Part shown: positions 12,024 to 24,000 of the stretch, in pieces
Layout of the letters: the number at the start of each line of letters is the position of its first letter
How positions within the stretch are numbered: the stretch's first letter is position 1
Source: Diphasiastrum complanatum
Taxonomy: Eukaryota > Streptophyta > Lycopodiopsida > Lycopodiales > Lycopodiaceae
Assembly (NCBI GenBank): GCA_029204225.1
Contig: CM055099.1
Location: 65,995,852 to 66,059,851 of the forward strand
Direction of reading: 5' to 3'
Length of the DNA: 64,000 bases
Translations under genes and position numbers: made by a program
Notes under the pieces: model-generated
What the model was told of the DNA's origin: nothing
Database searches by the model: none
What the model saw: the letters and a program-made list of their open reading frames with translations, nothing else

Positions 12024-15000
12024 TCAGACGGTGTAAGCCATTTTCAAAGAATCCCAATTTTCCTGGGGTTCGTGATTACGGAGGACCGTAGCAACTCTGC
12101 CCTTCAAAGTCATCCTATCTTTCAGCTGAGCAATCTCAGCCCGCCTTTTAGCATCCATGGTAACCTCAGGAAGATATAGATACTTCTGAGACCTACTCTC
12201 CTTTGCATCATGAATACCATGTAGAGTCCTCTGTCTGGTCACCCATTCTGCTTGCCTGGACAACCCGCCAAAATGCTTCTGTCGTGTAAAGAAAGCCTGA
12301 AACTCCATACACAGGAAGGAATCAACTTTCAAAAAAATGCACCAGTACTGGAAGCACAAAAGGTAAATAGATATTAATGATTACCTTGCGTTCTATCAAA
12401 TGATCCCAAGGTCTTCCATTGAACAAGTAAAGCACGGTTAACTTGATTATATCCAAGGGAATAAATGTTATGAAGTCATAAAGCCAAATTACTCCTGCCC
12501 AACCCCATCCAATTCCACGAATAGGGACGAATCTCCAGTCGGCATATACAGCAATAAGAGTTGCAACCTGCATGCACATTGCAATTGTAAGCTTAAAAGT
12601 ACATTCTTTTTGTAGCTAAAGATAAACATCATACATCCAGCAGTAACAATGACTGCATATGGAACTGAGTTCCTTGATTGTGTTCTACAGAGATATATTT
12701 CTGCGGACTTACCAACTGCGCCACAACAAATGCACCAATTAGAAGCATCCCAGGACGTTCTGCACAGGAAAAACCTTGGGATCTCGTCACAAAGATGACA
12801 GCCTGACTGATTATGCTTACTTGCAGATAGAGGGCTGAAGCAGCTTCAGCATACTTGAATCCCTTCTGGCTTGGAACGAAGCCCTTCAGGCTTCGAACAC
12901 CAAAAACTCGCTGTAAAACATAATCCAAAAAATTGTAAATTCTTCATAAGGGTGGACAAACAATAAAAATGCCACCAAGACTCATGCAATGATCACCCAT
13001 TATGACGAAAATTCATGCCATTACATGTTTCATGAGCATTAAGAAAGTTAAACTTACAGAGAAAAAATCTTTTTGTATTCCGTAGAAGAACAGTACAGTG
13101 CAAACACCAAGATATACTCCAAGTACAGTGCCAAGAAGAAAAATCTCTGACAGCTTCCACTTATCAGGTGTCTGTGATGGCCTCACTCTATCCTTGGAGA
13201 TAGTGATGATTGTCCCATCATTTAAGAAAGCAATTATCAACATCATAAATGGAGGGAAATCAAACTTCCAGATAAGGGCTATTAGGAGGAAACCCAAAAC
13301 CATTCGAACAGTAATGGTTACAGCATATATGGTGTAGTTTTTCATGCGTTGAAATATAATACGGCTGCGAACAATTGCACTGATAATTGTGCTTAACCCT
13401 GGTTCTGTCAGAACAATGTCTGCAGCATCTCTTGCAGCATCTGTTGCACCTGCCACTGCAATTCCAATGTCAGCTTTTTTAAGTGCAGGAGCATCATTCA
13501 CGCCATCGCCAGTCATACCCACCGTGTGCTTGCCCTCCTGCAGCAACTTCACAATATTGTATTTGTGTTCTGCAAAGGATAGTAACAGAAACTTAGTACT
13601 GCTAATACATTCTTCTTGCCTAAAATTTTACAAAAAGATGTACATGTTTTTTCCAAAGAAACTTTCTGGATTTCCCCAAGTGAAAGTAACAATATAATGA
13701 ACCACGCTGACTATCTTCATTACAGTTTACCAGGAAAAACTCCTGCAAATCCGTCTGCTTTCTCGACAATTTCCTTAAGTTCAACACCATGTGGTAGCTC
13801 TACTTGACCAGTCAGAATGGATGCTGCATACATGTTGCTTCCCATACCAAGCCTCCTTGCAGTTTCCTTTCCAATGGCGAGTTGGTCACCTAGTCAAAGT
13901 ACTTCGACATAGGTTACATGTACAAAAACGCAATAAAAAAAATTCACTAGCAGATAGAACTTGAAGAACAGGATTTAGAAACAGCTGTAAAAAACATCAA
14001 ACTTTTAGCTATTTGTTTGAATTAAACACCCCTAAAATGGCAACAATTTAATATCAAAACATCGGATGATTCGTGAAGCATATGTTCCCAAACTTCATAG
14101 AAGTATATGATAAAAATATCACAAGTCATTAAACTGAAGAAAGCTATTATTAAATAATGTCAACTGAATCAAGGCAGGAACCAAAAAAAACTTAAAGCTA
14201 GACAAGTGATCTTAAGCATCAAGAAAGATGAAGTCTCTTACCAGTAACCATTTTGACATTTATTCCCAGCTGTAAAGCTCTTTTTATTGTACCCGCTGTA
14301 TCATGACGAGGAGGGTCCAACAAGGGAATGATGCCTACCATCTCCCAAGGTCCTCCCAGACTATCAAGCCTCCCATCTGGCACTTCCTGCATGAAATTTC
14401 AGATGAAATGTCCGTGTGTGCTGACTCTGGAAAAGTAAACTATTTCAAATTCATGAAATAACAGTTAGTAAAAGATTTGGAGCACTAATGATGGGTTGAA
14501 ATAGTCAACTGCAGACCTGCCTTGCAACACCAAGTGCTCGCACACCTCGCTCTGCTAGCTTTTCAATGGCTTCTTGTACTCTTTTTTTAATTTGATCTTT
14601 ATTCTGAGCCAACTCCAAAATCTACACATGCCAAATGAAAAAAGCCAAACCAAAGTTCACTAACACTAACCATTTTCATGTAAAAACTCAAAGAATCTCA
14701 GTGAAAAAGCTGTACCTGTTCAGGTGCACCTTTGCTCGCACGGTGCAACTTGTTGTCAGGTGTTGTATAAGTCAAAGCAGCACGTTTATCCACTGGATTG
14801 AAAGGCAGAAAGTGGAGTTCTTGAATACCGTCACGAGCCTACATGGAAAACAAAAGAGAGTCTGCCATCGTCACCAATGGTCAACCAAAAAAAGTTATCA
14901 ATAGAAGGAAATATGGGATGGTTAACTTACTAAGGAACGATCAGGTAAAGCATCGATGATGGCTTTGTCGATTGGCTCAGGGTTGTGCACACGAGATGCA

Positions 15001-18000
15001 CGTGCTGACAAGAGTAGAACATCATCCTTGTTCATATCTCTTGAGAAGACCTAGACAAAACACCGTGAAAATAAAATCAGAAGAATAGAAGATCTAGACA
15101 TCAGTATAAACATCTGTAACTATATTAACTTAGTACCAAAAGCAAATGAAATGTACAGAACTGAAATAACAGAATTGACAGCCTTGAATGGCAAAAATTA
15201 TTAACTTATTACCTCAATTAAGTCCTTATCAACTGACAATTTATTCAGGGTGAGGGTTCCAGTCTTATCACTGCACAGGATGTCCATTCCTGCCATCTCT
15301 TCGATAGCAGTCATTCTTTTCACAATAGCACCCTAAGAGTTATATGAAGGGAAGAAGTTAAAAGAACACTCTTTAAGAAAGCAATCTTCATTTTGGCGCT
15401 CTCACAAATACTGACTTCTGTCAAGTCATGAGGCAATACAACAGTTGTTGTTGGAGACTTAAATGATTGAAAGACTTTGATGTTTTCAGAATAAATTGGA
15501 AGTAGTACAGTCTGGAAAAGGAGATAAGGTACAAATACTTGCTTGATCTGCAAGATGATGAGATCCTATTGCCATTGTGATTGAGAGAACAGTAGGCATC
15601 GCAATAGGAATTCCTCCTATCAGCAGTACTAAAATATTGTTTACTCCATCGCGATAGCGGCGCCGTTGAATAGGATACATCACTATCACTTCCAAAATTA
15701 TGCCCAGAAATATAATACAGATGCAGAAAGAGCCAATGGCAGTAAGCACCTGTTTCCATCCCAATAGGCTTGTTAATGCAGATATTACCAGACCCAAATT
15801 ACTTAACAATCCATTATGCGTAGATGTGAAGTTATACATCAAACCGATAACCTGTATACAAGTTCTAGATATTTCTACCATGAAATTAAAGTCTGTACAC
15901 TCTAGAAATTAAACAATTAGTCTTCATAGGGTGCTTAAGGAAATCTATTTCACAGTGACCTATCAACTAGGTAGTCTGTCTGGAGAAAAATTCCCATTCC
16001 TAGGCATAAAAACTAATGAGGATGATCCCATAGGCTGGTATTTTCTAGCCCAAACTTCTGACTTTTGATGAGCTGTAACCTGCTTCTGAATTTCTTTATC
16101 AGCATCAAAATTTGTGATAAGTGTAACAATTGCAATGTCGCTTTCATGCCCCTTGATTTCTAGGAGCAGTTCCCTTAATTTGTGATAAGTGTAACAACTG
16201 CAATGTCGCTTTCATGCCGCATATTCACCCTTAATTTTCACGAGCATGTCAAAAATCCCAATATTTGGTGAAATCCATAGACCTAGCTAGAATGAGCAGA
16301 GTAAGATCACGGGATGTCAATAAATCATAATTTTCCTCAGAATCTGAATTGTTTGCAAAGTTTAATTCTGATTTCTCTTCAACAATACATAGTAAAATGA
16401 GAAGCAAGTACTTTATTGAAATTGTATGACAGATGGGGCCTCACTGATTGATATAGGTCCCCAAAGAACTGAATTGCAATGGGCCAGCTTCAAGGCACGC
16501 GGTCATTAGTCCAATTGTTACGAGGGTCTGACCTTGTCAGAAGCCAAATCCTAAGTGGACAGCTTACTGTTCTATTTCAGCATTTTATGAATCTTGTAAT
16601 GTATGCATTTCTAGATCAGTATCAAAGAACTTTCTAAGACAAGGAGGAAGCTTTTATGTGGGAGAAATTGAGTTATGAGCTTTTGAAAGTGCTCAACAGC
16701 CTTACAAGCTCTTTTAGCAAGCTGCTCCATTTTTGGGCTTGTCAAAATTCTACATTAATATCACGTTAAGATGCTAAGGGATCTAGTTTGAGATTACAAT
16801 TTGAATATCTGAATGTTCGGTGAAATTGAAATTAAGCCATTTGAGTTTCCCTGGACCTCCATCTCTTTCACCTGATACTGCCAAAAGTTTTCAGGCAGGG
16901 TTTCTAAACACATCTAGTTTTTTCTGACACTTCTTTGCTGCATTATTTTATACCTTTGCAGGGTTCAAGACATATTTGTTGTCTGTCCAGCATCTTCAGC
17001 ACATAGATCATTTTGAAGCAGATTTGGTACTTTTTCTTCACCAATCTTCATTTTGCCTTACACTTGAATTGTAAGTGCCTGTTGGGCATATCTACAGCTG
17101 CTGTTAATCTTTTTGTCAATTTTTTTACACATTGGAGCTATTTTAGACCACTTTTTGACCAATTATGTTATTTGTTCAAAACAAGAACATTCATATCACT
17201 TTTCAGCATTCTGGAATAAAATTGATGCATTTTTTGGCCTACTTTCATTCTTAGTCATTAGCTCAGCAGCCAACCTTTCTTGAGATCACTTTGAAATTTG
17301 AGCCATTTTTCTTCGCTTTTGATTCATGAAATTCGCAAACAAGCCCTATATTCTATCATCGTATGCCCTAGAGAGTAGCCAAATTCAAGGACAGAACTCA
17401 TCGACACGGTTAACGGCCTTCAGGACCGTGAGTGTTTGAAAAATGTGAAGACTGGTTTGATGATAAAATCTAAAGCTTTTGAAAAAAAGATTCGAAGCTG
17501 GATGGCAAGATTAAGATTCTTGTGCAACTAGGGTACTCCCATTCCTTAGTTGGTAAATCCAGTTCCTCATCACTCGCTGATTCTCGTGTTACTAACTCTA
17601 TATGGACAAAAAGTTCGATCTTCAGTGTGTTCTTCTCCTATGATTGTTCCTTATTTATCTCACTGCTGAGCGTACTGCTTGTACAATTATATCATTCGCC
17701 ACAGTGTGAAATCCACTTGTTACTCCTCAAATGTTTTCGTAAGGTGTTCTTTGTCAAATGCATAGCTCAAACGAGTGTACTTCAGAACACGGTTTGCTTC
17801 ACATCGCCTTTCATCAACAACCATCCTATGACATCTCTAATTTTGTGGCTTCCTTTTTAATTGTGCAACATCATAGCTGCTGCTGCTTTTTTGCCATTTA
17901 CATGTTTGCGGTGTCTTCTTTTGTATGACCTTTTCACAGCTGCTTCTTTTGTATCCAAGCTTCTACAACATATACATTCACCTAAATCAATATTTTTCAA

Positions 18001-21000
18001 ACTATATTCTTCAGCAGCATCTTGTACTTTTACAATTTTGCCAACAATTGGGGACAATGTTTCTGTCAGCAGACATGAAAGTAGTGAATATGTGATCAGG
18101 CCTTTATTGGTGTCTTACAGTGCTGCAAGCAGTATGTATGTATTAGCAATTTCTCTTTAACAAAAGAACAACCATCAAGGCTTTGGATGTGTTTTATGTG
18201 TGCATTTTTTAGTGTGGATATGTTCTTAACTTCAAGACTCATTTTTTGCTATACACAACTACAATAATGGTGCTTCAGATTTCAATAGGATTTCAATGCC
18301 AAGTATCTCTAGCCTCACTCTCAGAAAGTCACCTTAAAATCACAATCTAATCTACAAGTTACATACCTTCTGGAGATGACCAGAAATCTCAGTCGTGTCC
18401 ACTAGATGTGCAGCTTTCCCAAAAAAAGAATGCACCCCAGTAGCTATCACCACTGCTTCAGACTCCCCTTGTTTGCATGTTGAACCTGAGTAAACTTCGT
18501 CACCCAACGTCTTGGTTACTGGTAAAGATTCACCTGTAAGAGCAGACTGCCAAAACATACAATGCTATTGCCACATTATTTCCTTAACAGAGAGGTGGAG
18601 ATTTACCAACAAAACATTACATAGTCCATGAAATAGAGAGAGATATTGCAAATGGAGTGATCACTCATTGAGGACTGATAGCAACAGTGTAGTCTGTATA
18701 AGAATTGTTAGAAATTAGAGCACATAGTAATCATTCAAGCCATAGGAGAGAGAACACCATAACTTGCTTGCATTAGAGAGAAGGCGTAATGATACAATAG
18801 AGAATGATTCAAGTGAGAGAGATGAAATAGCTACTATGTTCTTACGCGTCTGGTCCACTATTACTGAAGTCCTTTTGTACTACTACACACATAAGGATCG
18901 GTCCACATTAACTACATCATTGGCACTTTGGGCCCTTTGGTTATTTAATACTTGAGAGTACATTGCCAGTACATTTATTAAGTACAGTAGATAACTAACT
19001 TATGTAACATGTTTAACTAAGCAAGTACATGTGCTTAACTAGCACATGAAGGTAAACTACTGATAGTAACCCTGATTAACTGCTGATGTGGTGGTACACC
19101 TGTCAACTATTTGTGCCAAGTAATGACGTCGTCTATCATGGAGATGAAGCTCATACCTCCAACAAGAATGATGATGATGATAAGCTGATTTTGGCTAAAC
19201 GTAAGTTAAATCTGACCTAAATTATGCTAAGCTTATATTGAAGTAAGTTAAAATTACTCTTCATACAATTAATCTAACAAATGGAGAGGTGCCGGACCAG
19301 AGGGTCTAACAAGTTTGGGATACAAACCTGATAAGACTGAGCAAGCTCATTCAAATGTCAAGTCATTGATGATAAGATTAGATGACCTTATGGGCCTAAG
19401 AGGCCAAATCACATGGTCGACATACATTCTAATCAAAAATGTGGAGGGGACCCCATACCTGAAGTGGAGTCCATAAATGACCTATTAATCTCCCTCCTAA
19501 AAGAGACTCCAAAATGTGGATGCCAAAAAATGGGAATTATAACAAGATTTCATATAATAAAGAAGTTGCTGCAAAATGTCATGCCAAAGAAACCACTGAT
19601 AGTGTAGCAAAAATGTCACCAATCAACATGTCCCAAAGTAGAAGCTGCAAAAACACGAAATATGTCAGTTGACTATGAATCACATAGTTATTCAAATGGA
19701 GCAAGAGAATGACATCATCGAGGAGAAACTTTGATGCATCCAATGATATTCATTGCAGGTAACTAATAGCTAACATCAAAACATCAAGTTTAAGACCTAA
19801 AAATTGTGATATGTGGAGGCCTATTTGCCCCTCAGTCCCTAATAATGAGTTGGTCTATCCTTAGGGACTCCCTACCCACACAACAAATCCTAACAATTTT
19901 ATCTGTAGTATAGGTTATAAGAAGATCCTCCCTGTATGATGTGACATTTTCCAGACTAATTTAACCTTCTCTGTTTGTGAGTTTGGCCAGAAGTTTCTTT
20001 TGTGACATTTGTTGAGGTTTCCCGAATCTGTTAGCTATTCAAGTCATGTGTTTCTATCTGTACATTTGTTTGCAATAGCATCCATTAGTCATATAAAAAA
20101 TAGAAACACCCTGTCTATCACATGTAATCTCTGAATGAACGTCCTGGGTATATGGAGTTGTACCTGATCGACCTTCATCTGATCTCCATTAAGAAGGCGT
20201 GCATCTGCAGAAATAATGTCGCCTCCTTTGAGACTTATGACGTCACCTGGAACCAACTTTTCTGCTCTTTCAACCTTCCACTGTCCGTTACGGAGAACCT
20301 GAATTGAGGACAAGAAGCTGTGTTTGAAATTCCATAACCCTTCTTTCAGCCAATTATGCTCACAATAGCATATGACGAGTGCACCAAGGTGCTATAGAAT
20401 GTGCAAGGTTTAATATCAAAATCCTCGTTTCTCTGGGATAAAACTTTTAACAGGAAATTCCTCTAATTTCTCCTCCAGTGAATAATCTGATATAGCGCTC
20501 TGTGCCCAAAACCACTCATGCATGTTCTGCTGTTTTACACACTCGTTAGCAAATAGCTACTTGCTGCTTACAAAAAACTTTGTACCCAGAAGAGTAATCT
20601 AAGCTACTTAGCTCAAAAGACAATAGCAGTTCCTCTCGGTTGAACTCTTTCTTATTCTTACTAACAGCTACATTGGATAACAGTGTTCTTGTTCCTACAG
20701 CATTTCCAAATAAGTTTATTTTGCCAAAAAATATGAGAAACAAATATTTTCATCTCAGTTCTCAAGGAATGTCCCATAAAGGAAACTTTGAAAGCAGAAA
20801 ATATCAGAATTTCCTGTAAGCAGATCCACGCGCCACGACTTTCTTGGCAGGAGTATATCACATGTTTAATACAAAGAAAGATTTGACAAGTAAAGACCTA
20901 GGCCAATTGTTATGGTTGATTAAATTGAAGTATGTGAACAAGTTTACCTTTGCTTCTAGTGCTAAATTAGCCATTAGAGCCGATGCAGCTTTCCCTGCAT

Positions 21001-24000
21001 TTCTCTCTTCGATAAAACTCAATGTTGCATTTACTAGCAGAAGTATTATAATTCCAACAGCATCTTCCCAATCTGGAGGTTGTCCCTGCACACCATCCAT
21101 TCTGGAGGATTTCAGAGACGAACATTTCAAAATTATCAATCATATTTTTCTGATTGTCAGATTATCGATCATATTTTGATCACCATTATTTTCCATTCTA
21201 AAACTGTACATATGGAACGAAAAGAAAGAGGAAAAATTAAACACCTGTCCATTTGCAGCAACAAGCGCTATGAATGCAGCCAATTCCATGACCCATGACA
21301 GAGGGTTCCATAAAAAGCTTAAGAATTCCAAAACTGGATGTCGCTGTACACACATATTATATGCACATTCAAGAACATATTCCATCGCATTTACAACCAC
21401 ACACTCAAGCAAGGACATAATGCATCAGAAAGTTTGCCACTGTTGAAGATCGTTCAGAAACAAAAAGATAGACTGACTGAGACATATCTACATTTACCCA
21501 AACAAAACAAAGGAAAGCAACGACAACTGAGCCTCTGTCGTACCTTTTTTTCTTCAAGCTTATTTGCCCCAAAAATAAGCAGACGCTTAGATGCTTCCGC
21601 CTCACTTAAACCAGCTCCCGTAGATTTCAGCTGCCGAAGAACATCCTCCAAAGGAAGCTGTTCCTGCAATGTTACGGAAAAAAACAAAGCCAACCCTCCA
21701 TTTCAATTATATTGAACTGTGTGATTCTTCCTCAATCAACGTCAGAATAGTGTGAGATTTGGCAAAATTATGGCTGAATTATATCTTACAGAAATCCCTG
21801 CCAAGCGAGAGGAGAGGCATGTATCACAAGTAATTATTCAACACACAGCGTTGCTGCAACAGCAATACAAGTATGAAGCCATTTGAAGATGTGTTCCAAA
21901 AGAAACAAATGCAGAGAGGATGTGAATGAATAAGTGAGCAATGTGAATGATTGATGGGAAGTAGGCAGCCATAGCCATTGATGGAATTATCATAGGCTCA
22001 TCAAATTGCATGTGGGTTCATGAATTGGATATCATATGGAGCTCACAATTAAATTATTTCCAATGCTATGTCATAGCTAAACTGGTAATTAAAGAGGAGA
22101 GGAGAGGATCACAAGTAATTATTGAGCACAGACTGTTGCTGCAACAGCAATACAAGTATGAAGCCATTTGAAGATGTGTTCCAAAAGCAGAGAGTATGTA
22201 ATTGAATGAGTGAGCAATGTGAGTGATTGGTGGGAAGCAATTGTGAGTAGGTAGCCATAGCCAGTGATGGCATTAGGCATAGGCTCATCAAATTGCATGT
22301 GGGTTCATGAATTGGATATCATATGGAAGCTCTTGCTCAAGTGTATAGTGGCTATGTTCTTGACGAATGAGAGTGTGCCACATCAGCAAAAACTATGCAT
22401 TTGCCGATTACTAGTTTTGATATGATGTATCATTGGAAATAATTTGATTTTAAAAAGAGATGTAGATTATGTCCATATGTGCTCGGAATAGGCCACATAC
22501 GTGTAGCAAGCGTCGTTGCTGCTGCCTAGGTATGCTATATGGTGTATTTGGCCTGCTCTCAAGGGATACGTAGTCCAAAGCATTGACGAAAGTGCTCGAC
22601 ACACCCTTATCCCATGGTGCAAAATGCTTGTGAGATGCCATCATGATCCCTCACGGAGCATGATGCACCCTTGGATAGGATGGTGCCTTACGCTCCTCCC
22701 CATTCTACGATGCCACTTCAGGATAGTAACTAAGATTTCTTCCCAACATATAATTTAACATTTCTAGTAAAGCAACTTCTTTCCATGTTTAACACATCCT
22801 TTATAAAAGTACACCCAAAGGGGTTGGCTTAGTTGGTTAGCTTGGCATTCAAAGTTTCTTTGGGCCCAAATTCGAGCCTCCCTTGGAAACCAGTAAGCAT
22901 TTATAAAAGTTTACAGGTGATTCAAAATCATGGCAAATTGAACTCACTAGAGGAGAACGGAGGAGAGGCAACTATGGTGTTTGGGTGGCTACATCGTGGG
23001 CTTAGTATGTAAGTATGTCGGAGTGTGTACACGAGTTTATGAGTTTTAATGGTGATGGTACCCATACTTAAAGCATGTATACTTTGTCATGAAGTCTTTG
23101 GACAACTTAGTCATGGTATTATAATTGCATCGAGTTAATTAGTTGGCATGTGTCATTGGTTTTCATCTTGGCCTCAAGCTTGATTATTTCTTTATTGTTT
23201 TATCTTTGTCAGAGGTGGTTGATCAATAGTTTGAAAAGGGAAAGGTAATGAAAATAACAAGCTAGCCAGAACTACTAAAAAACTATCTTAATTTGATGCA
23301 AAAAGTACAAATATTGTTGGGGTGTTTTTTGCATGCATTGCTTGCACTTCAAATATTCAGCTAAAGTGAGTGTAGTCCAACAATGCTTGGGGCTTGCAAA
23401 CAATCAAACAATATCAATTTTGGAACTCAAAGTCCTTAATATCCCAAGCAATACTTTCAAATGGGTCCAAGGTTGGTGGAATATTTCTATTCAACTAATT
23501 AGAAGAGCAACATATGCCAACACAATTGGTGTATGCAAACCATACCTCAGACTATGATCAAAAGTGATTGGCTACACTCAATCTAATTTACAATAACATC
23601 ACACCACTCAAAGCCACCTCTCCTAGCATTATCAATAGCAAATCATACATGAAATAAATGCATCTTACTTTCGAAAGCAACCAAATTTAGACCCCAAGTC
23701 CAATGATACATTGTATATCAATGAGCATAAGGATATGCCACGATATATCTCATGTGTTACCAAGCAAAATTTATTTCATGTGCTACTTAAACAAGGAATC
23801 AATCCAAACCTCCATTTTATTCCTCCAAGTTCTTCCTCAAAACCAATGAATGAATTATTTCGCAGAGAATGTTGACACGTAGTTTTTCTCCTCATTTTAT
23901 AAGAAAATCTTCGTGCTATGGAAGGCGCCGGGCACAAGCCATTCTGCTTGGTTGGAAAGCCGAACCAAGCAGAATGGCCTGTGCCCGGCGCCTTCCATTT

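Noticed and set aside
17013-18160. Several plus-strand open frames in the large H+-ATPase intron
   Set aside because: Low-complexity Phe/Leu/Ser-rich translations in AT-rich intron DNA, with no domain and no start context.
12024-21663. Bacterial P-type ATPase contamination
   Set aside because: At least 15 spliced introns with consistent phases, plant-specific C-terminal YTV and flanking plant transposons show a nuclear plant gene.
22811-22899. A functional tRNA gene
   Set aside because: The A box is good but arms do not form a full cloverleaf, and the flanking 11-bp duplications mark a retroposon.
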